This document shows, piece by piece, positions 35,959-43,179 of a DNA stretch of 64,000 nt (the stretch's first letter is position 1; the number at the start of each line of letters is the position of its first letter). The translations under genes were made by a program, and so were the position numbers. The notes under the pieces are model-generated. The model was given only the letters and a program-made list of their open reading frames with translations, searched no databases and was not told the DNA's origin. Source of the DNA: Mycolicibacterium komanii (GTDB lineage Bacteria; Actinomycetota; Actinomycetes; Mycobacteriales; Mycobacteriaceae); assembly GCF_001050035.1 (NCBI RefSeq), contig NZ_CVTA01000011.1, positions 310,001 through 374,000 of the forward strand, written 5' to 3'.

Positions 35959-37344
35959 ATGAGTCCAACAACGCGGTCGGCTCTACCGCCGGGTCCCCGG
36001 TTACCGTCGTTCGCGATCCTGTTGTTGATGATGCGGTGGTGGCCGCAGATGGTGGCGCTGTGCCAGCGCCGCTACGGCAACGTGTTCACGCTGACGAATT
36101 CCGTGATGGGCTCGATGGTGTACCTCGCGGATCCGGCCGACATCAAGACCGTCTTCGCCGGTGATCCGCGGATCTACCATGCGGGCGAAGCGAATTCGAT
36201 GTTGGTAGGACTGCTGGGGGACAGCTCGGTGCTGGTCGTCGACGACGAGGTGCACCGCGAACGCCGGCGGTTGATGATGGCGCCGTTCCACCGCGACGCG
36301 GTCGCGCGCCAGGCGGGTGTGATGGCAGAGATCGCCGCGCAGAACATCGCCGGATGGCCGGTGGGCAGGCCGTTTCCGGCCGCCCCGAAGATGTCGGAGA
36401 TCACCCTCGAGGTGATCCTGCGGACGGTGATCGGCGCCAGCGACCCCGATCGACTGGCCGCGCTGCGCGAGGTGATGCCGAAACTACTGAACATCGGGCC
36501 GTGGGCGTCGATGGCGATCGCGAAACCGAAATTGCTGAAACATCGCCTGTGGCAACGGTTGCGAAGCAACATGGACCACGCCGACGAGCTCTTGTACGCC
36601 GAGATCGCCGACCGCCGTGCCGATCCCGATCTCGAATCGCGCACCGACGCGCTGGCGATGCTGGTGCGGGCCGGGGTGGACGACGGCGCCGGGATGAGCG
36701 ACCGGGAACTGCGCGACCAGCTCATGACGCTGCTGGTCGCCGGGCATGACACCACAGCGACCGGGTTGTCCTGGGCCCTGGAGCGGTTGACCCGTCACCC
36801 GAGCGTGCTCGCAAAAGCGGTGCGAGCGGCCGAATCCGGCGACGACGACTATCTCGACGCGATCGCCAAGGAGACGCTGCGCATCCGCCCGGTCGTTCCG
36901 GATGTCGGTCGGATCCTCACCGAGCCGGTCGAGATCGCCGGCCACCGGCTACCCGCGGGTGTGATGGTGGTTCCGAGCATCACACTCGTGCACGACGACG
37001 CCGACATCTATCCGGACCCCGACCGCTTCGACCCGGACCGGATGGTCGGCGCGACGCTGAGCCCGACGACGTGGCTGCCGTTCGGCGGCGGCAATCGGCG
37101 GTGTCTCGGTGCGGGATTCGCGATGGTGGAGATGCGCGTGGTGCTCGGCGAGGTATTGCGCCGCGTCGAGCTGGCGACCACCGACTCCGCCGGCGAGCGG
37201 CAGAAGCTCAAGCACGTGATCATGACGCCGCACCGCGGCGCGCGAATCACCGTGTCGGCGAAGAAGATTGCCGTGCCGACAGCGGGGGGTAAAGCTGCAT
37301 CAAGACCCGCCGCCGCCGACACATCACCCGCGAATCAGAACTGA
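35959..37344 (+). CDS. cytochrome P450 (CYP135/CYP138-like)
   Basis: 461 residues with a Pro-rich start (LPPGPRLPSF), the I-helix AGHDTTATGLSWAL, the K-helix ExxR KETLRIRP, and the haem loop FGGGNRRCLGAGFAM with the Cys ligand. The sequence type and its place after yajQ suggest the relative of Rv0568 (CYP135B1). Such P450s need a ferredoxin and reductase, neither encoded nearby. The substrate is unknown. ATG at 35959. Its stop directly touches the stop of the convergent collagen-like gene. Confidence 0.9.
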   Translation: MSPTTRSALPPGPRLPSFAILLLMMRWWPQMVALCQRRYGNVFTLTNSVMGSMVYLADPADIKTVFAGDPRIYHAGEANSMLVGLLGDSSVLVVDDEVHRERRRLMMAPFHRDAVARQAGVMAEIAAQNIAGWPVGRPFPAAPKMSEITLEVILRTVIGASDPDRLAALREVMPKLLNIGPWASMAIAKPKLLKHRLWQRLRSNMDHADELLYAEIADRRADPDLESRTDALAMLVRAGVDDGAGMSDRELRDQLMTLLVAGHDTTATGLSWALERLTRHPSVLAKAVRAAESGDDDYLDAIAKETLRIRPVVPDVGRILTEPVEIAGHRLPAGVMVVPSITLVHDDADIYPDPDRFDPDRMVGATLSPTTWLPFGGGNRRCLGAGFAMVEMRVVLGEVLRRVELATTDSAGERQKLKHVIMTPHRGARITVSAKKIAVPTAGGKAASRPAAADTSPANQN

Positions 37345-37839
37345 TCAGGGGATGTCGGTCGCCGGCACACTGCCGCAACCGACTCCGGGGATGCAGCCGG
37401 CCGCGCCCTGCGGGCCCGCCGCGCCGGACGGTCCGCCGGGAATCGCGCCTGCGGCGCCCTCCGGCCCGGCCGTGCCGCCCGGTCCGCCCGGAATGGCGCC
37501 GGTCGCGCCTTCCGGTCCGGCAGCACCCGCGGGGCCGCCGGGAACGGCACCCGCAGCGCCCTCAGGTCCGGCAACGCCGGCCGGTCCACCCGGAACCGCG
37601 CCCTCAGCAGCGGGCGCGCCGGGAGGCGGCGGCGTCCACACACCCGGTGCGGGTGCCGGAGCCGGCGCGGGGGCCGGTGCGGGAGCCGCACAACCCGTGC
37701 CTGCGGAGTCGACGCAGCCCGACGGGCCACCGGTCGGAACGAACGACGGCGAAGCAAAGCCAGCAGGCGCGGCTGCGATCGCGGCTGCCGCCGCGCCGGC
37801 CACCAAGAGCGGTGAATACTTCTTCAGGTTGGTCAACAT
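37345..37839 (-). CDS. secreted collagen-like repeat protein
   Basis: 164 residues from an ATG at 37839 that gives a clean signal peptide (KKYSPLLVAGAAAAAIAAAP). A Pro-Ala run (APAPAPAPAPAP) follows, then four to five copies of an approximately 17-residue Gly/Pro unit such as GAVPGGPAGVAGPEGAAG. Two Cys flank the linker and two more close the tail (GCIPGVGCGS), so the repeat could be clamped by disulfides. Collagen-like Gly-X-Y spacing is partial. Likely cell-wall or surface located. Function unknown. Confidence 0.75.
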   Translation of the reverse strand: MLTNLKKYSPLLVAGAAAAAIAAAPAGFASPSFVPTGGPSGCVDSAGTGCAAPAPAPAPAPAPAPGVWTPPPPGAPAAEGAVPGGPAGVAGPEGAAGAVPGGPAGAAGPEGATGAIPGGPGGTAGPEGAAGAIPGGPSGAAGPQGAAGCIPGVGCGSVPATDIP

Positions 37840-37919
37840 GCCGGTGCTTTTACCACCGAGGGCAAACCTCAAACCTCCAATTCCCGCGCGCTCCCTCGCG
37901 CTCGCGGGCCTGAGGGCGG

Positions 37920-38507
37920 TCAGGGGCGCCGGTTAGGCGTGCCGCCACCGTCGGCGAGGCTGTCGATATCGCGGTCCCACGCCGCATAACGCACCCGCCT
38001 CAGGCATGGCCGAGCGGCGGCGACGAGCATCGCCGACACCGCCGTCACCGCGAGCCAGAACGACACCGCCGCGACCGAGGCGTCGACCCCCGCGCGCCAC
38101 CACGGGTCGAGCGGCGGCGCCCGTCGGCCGTCGGGATAGACCGACATCTGGATGGTCTGCCCCGCCTTGACCGGTTGGTCCCAGCGGAAGCGCTCCGTGC
38201 GCTGAGCCCCCGCGAACTGCCAATTCGCTTGTACGACAGACACATCGGTACCTCGAAGCGTAGGGCTCGTCGCGGTGACGATGGCCGTGACCGGCTGGCG
38301 ATGCTGCGCTTCGGCGACGTATGCCCGCCCCCGCTCTTCGTGGATCGCGGTGGCCATCGCCCCGGCGACCGGTATGGCGATCAGCGACGCCATCACCGCC
38401 ATCACCATCACGAGGGTCTCGACGCGGTCGGTCATCCGGACCAGGGGATTTCGACCGATCGCCTGGGTCATCCGCCAGTGCCACCATCCGCATGGGACCG
38501 TCTGCAT
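37920..38507 (-). CDS. Rv1733c-like membrane protein
   Basis: 195 residues. N-terminus AIGRNPLVRMTDRVETLVMV leads into a TM helix, an extracytoplasmic loop of about 90 residues with YVAEAQHRQPVTAIVTA and VYPDGRRAPPLDPWWRAGVD, then a second TM helix and an Arg-rich tail. This two-helix plan and the RNPLVRxTDR start are shared with the mycobacterial Rv1733c family, of unknown function. The ATG at 38507 has GGGAGG upstream, so longer starts were dropped. Confidence 0.8.
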   Translation of the reverse strand: MQTVPCGWWHWRMTQAIGRNPLVRMTDRVETLVMVMAVMASLIAIPVAGAMATAIHEERGRAYVAEAQHRQPVTAIVTATSPTLRGTDVSVVQANWQFAGAQRTERFRWDQPVKAGQTIQMSVYPDGRRAPPLDPWWRAGVDASVAAVSFWLAVTAVSAMLVAAARPCLRRVRYAAWDRDIDSLADGGGTPNRRP

Positions 38508-38839
38508 GGTGCCTCCCTCGGTCGAACGAGGAATTGACCGCCACCGCCCATCCAAACCTGTCCCCGCGGCTTCGCGAGCGCCCGTGTTTGCCCACGACAC
38601 ACCGCGAAAAAACAGCACTCTGCGCACTTTCGCGTCCCCGCGACTGTGCGCACGCTGCCGGCAATGCCCAGCAACCTCACCAACCGATCCCGACCACCCC
38701 GCCGAAAACCCGAGTGTGGCAGGCCCGCGGCCGCCCCCGCAGAACGGCCGAGATTATTAAGAGATTCTGGCAAACATGATGTAACTTCAATCGACACACC
38801 GATGCGGAGTTGGCCGCTGTCGAGGGGTTTATAGAGACG
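38508..38839. other. intergenic region, promoter region of the kinase gene
   Basis: No convincing gene. A 7-bp inverted repeat (CGCGAAA/TTTCGCG) lies near 38602-38634. The last 100 bp (about 38750-38800) are clearly AT-richer than the surroundings, as expected for a promoter. I cannot assign -35 and -10 boxes with confidence. Confidence 0.4.
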
Positions 38840-40642
38840 GTGGACGCGACACCATTCGGGCACTACCAGCTGCAGGAGTTGATCGGCCGCGGCGGTATGG
38901 GCGAGGTCTATCGCGCTTACGACACCAAGACGGACCGGATCGTCGCGCTCAAGGTGCTGCCGCCCAGCATGGCCGCCGACGAAACCTTCCAGCAGCGGTT
39001 CCGGCGCGAATCGCAGGCCGCAGCGGGGCTCAACGACCCGCACGTCGTGCCGATCCACGGATTCGGCGAGATCGACGGCCGCCTCTACCTCGACATGCGG
39101 CTGATCGAGGGCCGCAACCTCGGCACGATCCTCAACGACGCCGGCAAGAAACCGCTCGACACGACGCTCGCGGTCAAGATCGTCGAGCAGGTGGCGATGG
39201 CCCTCGACTCGGCGCACGCCACGGGCCTGATCCACCGCGACATCAAACCGTCGAACATCTTGGTCACCGACCACCAATTCGTCTACCTGATCGACTTCGG
39301 GCTGGCGCGCAGCGCGGGTGACAAGGGGCTGACCACCGCGGGCAGCACGCTCGGCACGATGGCCTACATGGCCCCCGAGCGCTTCGAGGGCAAACCGGTC
39401 GACAAGACCGCCGACATCTATGCGCTGGCCTGTGTGCTCTACGAATGCCTGACCGGCGTGCGGCCCTATCCCGCCGACAGCCTCGAGCAGCAGATCGCCG
39501 GTCACATGAACAAGGACGTGCCGAAACCCTCGGCGGTCGATCCGCGGTTGGCGGCCTTCGACGGGGTCATCGCCAAGGGCATGGCCAAGTCGCCTGCCAA
39601 GCGCTACGAGACGGCCGGCGAACTTGCCGCCGCCGCCCGCCGGGCGCTCAACGCGCCGGTGCGCACCGCGGGCAGCGGCAGGCATCAGGCGCGACGGGCG
39701 CCGGCACGCGAGAGGCGGGTGCCGCGCAAGGCGTTGGCAGTGGCCGCGGCCGTGGTGCTGCTCGCGGCGCTGGGCACGTTCGGTGTGCTGCAGTGGCGCG
39801 GCGGCCAAGACGGCAGCGCCAAACCGGCAGGCATCGAGGAGACGACGACGCCGCCGACCGCCGCCGACGGTGCGGTGGAGTCGATCGCGGCAACGGTGCC
39901 CGAGGAGATCCGGTCGACGGGCAAGCTCGTCATCGGCGTCAATACCCCTTACGCGCCAAACGAATTCAAGGATGCCGAGGGTCAGATCGTCGGTTTCGAC
40001 GTCGATCTGATGAACGCGATCGCGCGGACGCTGGGCCTGGTTCCCGAATACCGCGAAACCGCGTTCGAGGCGATCCTGCCGTCGGTGCGGGCCGGTGATT
40101 TCAACGTGGGTATGTCGTCGGTGACCGATACCAAGGAGCGCGAGGAGTCGGTCGACTTCGTCACCTACTTCCAGGCCGGCACGCTGTGGGCACAGCGCAC
40201 CGGGTCCGACATCACTCCCGTCGACGCGTGCGGCCTTCGCATCGGCGTGGCCTACGCGACGCTCCAGGAGACCGAGGAGATTCCGGACAAGAGCGAGGAC
40301 TGCGTAGCCGCCGGGTCGGCCCCCATCGACAAAGTCGTCTACGTGACGCAAGACGACCTGACGAAGGCGCTGATCAACGGCGAGGTCGACGCCATGGCCA
40401 CCGATTCACCGGTCGCCGGGTTCGCGATCAAGACCTCCGGAGGCGCTCTGGAGGCCGCCGGAGACGTATTCAACTCGGCGCCGTACGGCTGGCCGGTGCC
40501 GAAGGGATCCGGGCTGGCCGAGTCGCTGCGTCAGGCATTGGCGCACCTGATCTCCACCGGCGAGTACCGCACGATCGCGGTGATGTGGGGCGTCGAGAAG
40601 GGCATGATCTCGACGCCGCAGATCAACGGCGCGACCCGTTGA
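38840..40642 (+). CDS. receptor-type Ser/Thr protein kinase with extracellular amino-acid-binding domain
   Basis: 600 residues. 10-270: Hanks-type kinase with all catalytic elements: GRGGMGEVY loop, Lys38 (VALKVL), HRDIKPSN (Asp134), DFG (153) and APE (178-180). 298-317: TM helix. 360-600: type 3 solute-binding domain (LVIGVNTPYAPNEF, GFDVDLMNAIARTLGL, AILPSVRAGDFNVGMSSVTD), as in amino-acid ABC binding proteins. This architecture reads as an amino-acid-sensing receptor kinase. GTG at 38840 chosen because the kinase fold begins five residues later. No dedicated target visible; the next genes are a 43-codon gene and DUF5994. Confidence 0.9.
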   Translation: MDATPFGHYQLQELIGRGGMGEVYRAYDTKTDRIVALKVLPPSMAADETFQQRFRRESQAAAGLNDPHVVPIHGFGEIDGRLYLDMRLIEGRNLGTILNDAGKKPLDTTLAVKIVEQVAMALDSAHATGLIHRDIKPSNILVTDHQFVYLIDFGLARSAGDKGLTTAGSTLGTMAYMAPERFEGKPVDKTADIYALACVLYECLTGVRPYPADSLEQQIAGHMNKDVPKPSAVDPRLAAFDGVIAKGMAKSPAKRYETAGELAAAARRALNAPVRTAGSGRHQARRAPARERRVPRKALAVAAAVVLLAALGTFGVLQWRGGQDGSAKPAGIEETTTPPTAADGAVESIAATVPEEIRSTGKLVIGVNTPYAPNEFKDAEGQIVGFDVDLMNAIARTLGLVPEYRETAFEAILPSVRAGDFNVGMSSVTDTKEREESVDFVTYFQAGTLWAQRTGSDITPVDACGLRIGVAYATLQETEEIPDKSEDCVAAGSAPIDKVVYVTQDDLTKALINGEVDAMATDSPVAGFAIKTSGGALEAAGDVFNSAPYGWPVPKGSGLAESLRQALAHLISTGEYRTIAVMWGVEKGMISTPQINGATR

Positions 40643-40787
40643 TCAACGGCATCAGAAGCCCTACGTGTAACCTGGAGTCAGACCGTCTCCGGTTAGCAGC
40701 CATCTTCGACACGATGGAACTGCGAATTTGATACCGCGCGCCCCTTCCGACATCGGCCGCTGCGGAACGTAACGAAGGACTTGCGCT

Positions 40788-40919
40788 ATGCAGTCGAACG
40801 ACCTGTTCTCACACCCTCAGGAGCCCGAGTTCGTCTCGAACGACCGCTCCACCGAACCCGTCACCAATCCTGTCTTCTCCGACCGCCCCGATCGCGGTTC
40901 GTCCAACCCGTCGTCGTGA
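40788..40919 (+). CDS. 43-residue hydrophilic protein, coupled to the DUF5994 gene
   Basis: ATG at 40788 with GAAGGA 7 nt upstream. It encodes a polar peptide rich in Ser, Pro, Asn and Asp (starts MQSNDLFSHPQEPEF) with no TM helix. Its stop TGA (40917-40919) overlaps the GTG of the DUF5994 gene as GTGA. That arrangement and the good ribosome-binding site argue for real translation, as a small protein or as a leader controlling the next gene. Confidence 0.55.
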   Translation: MQSNDLFSHPQEPEFVSNDRSTEPVTNPVFSDRPDRGSSNPSS

Positions 40920-41392
40920 ACGGCCTGACGGGCACGCGCCGGCTGGCCCGGCCGGTTCGCCTGGTGCTCGCATCGCAGCTGGGCTCCGATATCGACGGCG
41001 CCTGGTGGCCCCACACGGGCTCGGTGGCCGGTGAACTGCCCGAGCTGATCGAAACCCTGCACAAGGCGCTGGGCGAGGTCATCGACATCCAGGTCAACTG
41101 GGCGGCCACCGACGGCACGCTGGACTACAACTCGATCCTGTCGAGCACCCGAACCAAGAATCCCGGACCCCGTCGCGCACATCGACTGATGGTCGTCGTC
41201 GGACGCTCAGCGTCGGCGAAACTCCTTGTGATACCGCATATGACGACGCCCGCACTCGGCGCGATGGTCATGCGGTGCGCGGTCGGCAGGCCGAACGACG
41301 GTCTGCCGGAATGCAGCCAGTGGAGCGAAGCCGCCGACGCCGTCATCCGCGACGCGCAGTCCGACAGCGCCGCGTGGGCGGCCCGCGCCTGA
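40916..41392 (+). CDS. DUF5994 family protein
   Basis: 158 residues from the GTG at 40916. The family pattern is clear: RPVRLVLASQLGSDIDGAWW, PHTGSVAGELPELI, IDIQVNWAATDGTLDYNS, and MVVVGRSASAKLLVIPHMTT. Actinobacterial proteins of this kind are often stress- or kinase-linked in my memory, but no function is established. Longer in-frame starts exist upstream, but they would overlap the coupled 43-codon gene fully. Ends 3 bp before the convergent selD stop. Confidence 0.8.
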   Translation: MNGLTGTRRLARPVRLVLASQLGSDIDGAWWPHTGSVAGELPELIETLHKALGEVIDIQVNWAATDGTLDYNSILSSTRTKNPGPRRAHRLMVVVGRSASAKLLVIPHMTTPALGAMVMRCAVGRPNDGLPECSQWSEAADAVIRDAQSDSAAWAARA

Positions 41393-41395
41393 CTC

Positions 41396-42388
41396 TCAGC
41401 GCACGATGATCGTGTGCTCACCCCGGGGCACCAGTTCGCCGATCACGGGCGCCCCCGGTATCTCCCCGGCGACCAGCAGTCCGCCCGACGTCTGCGCATC
41501 CGCCAGCAGCAGCGCCTCGTTCTCGTCGACCGCGGTCAGGTCGACGTGCGGGGCAACCCATTCGAGGTTGCGCCGCGTCCCGCCGCTGACATAGCCCTGC
41601 GCCAACGCATCTCGCGCACCGTCGATGTACTGCACCGCCGCGCTGTCGATCACCGCGGTGACGCCGCTGGCGCGGGCCAGCTTGTGCAGATGCCCGAGCA
41701 ACCCGAAACCCGTTACGTCCGTGGCGCATTCGGCACCGGAGTCGACGGCGGCCCGTGCGGCGTCGGCGTTGAGCGTCGTCATCACCGCGATCGCCTCCGG
41801 GAACCTCTCGCCGGTGTTCTTGTGCCGGCTGTTGAGCACACCGATGCCCAGCGGCTTCGTCAACGACAACGGAACCCCGGGCTTGCCTGCGTCGTTGCGC
41901 AGCAACCGATTCAGATCCGCGATACCCGTGACCGCCAGCCCGTACTTCGGTTCCGGGTCGTCGACGCTGTGCCCGCCGGCCAAGTGGCAGCCCGCGGCCC
42001 CGCACACGTCCAACCCGCCGCGCAACACCTCGCCGACCAACTCGAACGGCAACACCTCGCGCGGCCAGCCCAGCAGGTTCAGCGCGACGACCGGCCGCCC
42101 GCCCATCGCGTACACGTCCGACAGCGCATTGGTGGCCGCGATCCGGCCCCAGTCGTACGGGTCGTCGACGACCGGGGTGAAGAAGTCCGTCGTCGCGATC
42201 AACGCCACGCCCCCGTCGATGCGCACCGCGGCCGCGTCGTCGCCGTCGTCGAGGCCCACCAGCAGTTCACCGACCGGATCGCGCGGCGCCGCGCCCGTCA
42301 GACCCCGCACCGCGTCCTCGAGCTCACCGGGCGGGATCTTGCACGCGCAGCCGCCGCCGTGCGCGTACTGGGTCAGTCGGTAGGTCAT
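41396..42388 (-). CDS. selD: selenophosphate synthetase SelD
   Basis: 330 residues. It makes selenophosphate from selenide and ATP, the selenium donor for SelA. N-terminal HGGGCACKIPPGEL carries the catalytic Cys/Lys pair (Cys in the position that is Sec in some homologues). DDAAAVR, TTDFFTPVVDDPYDWGRIAA and ATDVTGFGLLGHL are also family motifs. I chose the ATG at 42388, which has GGAG 6 nt upstream; further codons would run into tRNA-Sec. Lies head to head with tRNA-Sec and near selA/selB. Confidence 0.96.
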   Translation of the reverse strand: MTYRLTQYAHGGGCACKIPPGELEDAVRGLTGAAPRDPVGELLVGLDDGDDAAAVRIDGGVALIATTDFFTPVVDDPYDWGRIAATNALSDVYAMGGRPVVALNLLGWPREVLPFELVGEVLRGGLDVCGAAGCHLAGGHSVDDPEPKYGLAVTGIADLNRLLRNDAGKPGVPLSLTKPLGIGVLNSRHKNTGERFPEAIAVMTTLNADAARAAVDSGAECATDVTGFGLLGHLHKLARASGVTAVIDSAAVQYIDGARDALAQGYVSGGTRRNLEWVAPHVDLTAVDENEALLLADAQTSGGLLVAGEIPGAPVIGELVPRGEHTIIVR

Positions 42389-42439
42389 CTGCTCCGTCAC
42401 AACCTCCATGCTGCCTGGCATGATCGTGCGGTGGGTCAG

Positions 42440-42534
42440 GGAGGCGTATCCGGTCTGGTGACCGGCGCGGTCTTCAAAATCGCTGAGCGGCAGATCCTGT
42501 CGCTGGCGGGTTCGATTCCCGTCCGCCTCCGCCA
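42440..42534 (+). tRNA. selC: tRNA-Sec (TCA anticodon)
   Basis: 95 nt. Acceptor arm GGAGGCG/CGCCTCC with discriminator G and encoded CCA; an extra pair at position 8 would be a T/C mismatch. 6-bp D-stem CCGGTC/GACCGG with a 4-nt loop, anticodon loop CTTCAAA, 8-bp variable arm AGCGGCAG/CTGTCGCT, T-arm GCGGG/CCCGT. Long D-stem, TCA anticodon and large variable arm are all diagnostic of selenocysteine tRNA. It lies 51 bp upstream of selD on the other strand. Confidence 0.97.
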
Positions 42535-42547
42535 CCTTCGCCGCTGA

Positions 42548-43105
42548 TCAGCCGTCCCACACCACGAGCCCGTCGTCGCGGATTCGGGCACCCTCCGACG
42601 GCGTGTGCGCCACGAGACGGCCGTCGTGCATGAGATGGGCGACCGGCACCTCGAACCGCAGCACCGCGACGTCGGCGACGATGCGCCGGTGGCAGCGCCA
42701 CCACACCGACTCGCTGCACATCATCGCGGTGTGCCGATCCTGCGACTGCTCCACGAGCTCGCCCAGCGCGTCGCCGAACTCGTCGGTGCGCGTGTACGCC
42801 GAGTACGCGGCGAACTGCTTGACGCGCCACCACGGGTCCTCGGGCTCGGCGCCGGCGGGCAGGCTGCGCCGTCCGCCCAGCCGCTGCTCCCAGCGGTAGG
42901 CCAGCCCGGCCTCGGCCGCCCACTCGGTGATCGCGGCCGTCGCCACGTCGGGGTTGTGCCGGCTGTTCGGGTAGCGACGGATGTCGACGAGCGCCTCGAC
43001 CTCGGCCCCGCCCAGCAGCCGCACGAGCGCCGACCTGTCGAGCGCACCGTGGCCCACCGACGTCAACACACCACCGTGTGTACCCGATCGCCGCCGTTGC
43101 GCCAT
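42548..43105 (-). CDS. DUF488 family protein
   Basis: 185 residues. The family opening TSVGHGALDRSALVRLL and the core VDIRRYPNSRHNP are present, then CSESVWWRCHRRIVAD, which carries the conserved Cys and Arg. DUF488 has an unknown function; the conserved Cys/Arg set suggests a nucleic-acid or phosphate-binding enzyme. ATG at 43105. It sits between tRNA-Sec and selA, on the opposite strand, ending 14 bp from the tRNA. No sign that it belongs to the selenium pathway. Confidence 0.85.
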   Translation of the reverse strand: MAQRRRSGTHGGVLTSVGHGALDRSALVRLLGGAEVEALVDIRRYPNSRHNPDVATAAITEWAAEAGLAYRWEQRLGGRRSLPAGAEPEDPWWRVKQFAAYSAYTRTDEFGDALGELVEQSQDRHTAMMCSESVWWRCHRRIVADVAVLRFEVPVAHLMHDGRLVAHTPSEGARIRDDGLVVWDG

Positions 43106-43121
43106 GATGACTGCATGCGGG

Positions 43122-43164
43122 TTGTGTGCGGTTTGTTGCGCTGGTCGCAACAATGCGCACACAA
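43122..43164. repeat. nested hairpin between DUF488 gene and selA
   Basis: Outer arms TTGTGTGC (43122-43129) and GCACACAA (43157-43164), inner arms TTGTTGCG (43133-43140) and CGCAACAA (43146-43153) over a 5-nt loop. The right side, read on the minus strand, contains GATTTGTGTGCG, the core of the hairpin at 31024-31072. It would lie in the 5' leader of selA. Confidence 0.6.
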
Positions 43165-43179
43165 ATCACAGGGGCGACG

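Noticed and set aside
38602..38634. Terminator from the CGCGAAA/TTTCGCG inverted repeat
   Set aside because: The stem is only 7 bp with an 18-nt loop, and no gene ends beside it.
41414..42547. 377-codon plus-strand frame opposite selD and through tRNA-Sec
   Set aside because: It would cover the tRNA and selD, both certain.
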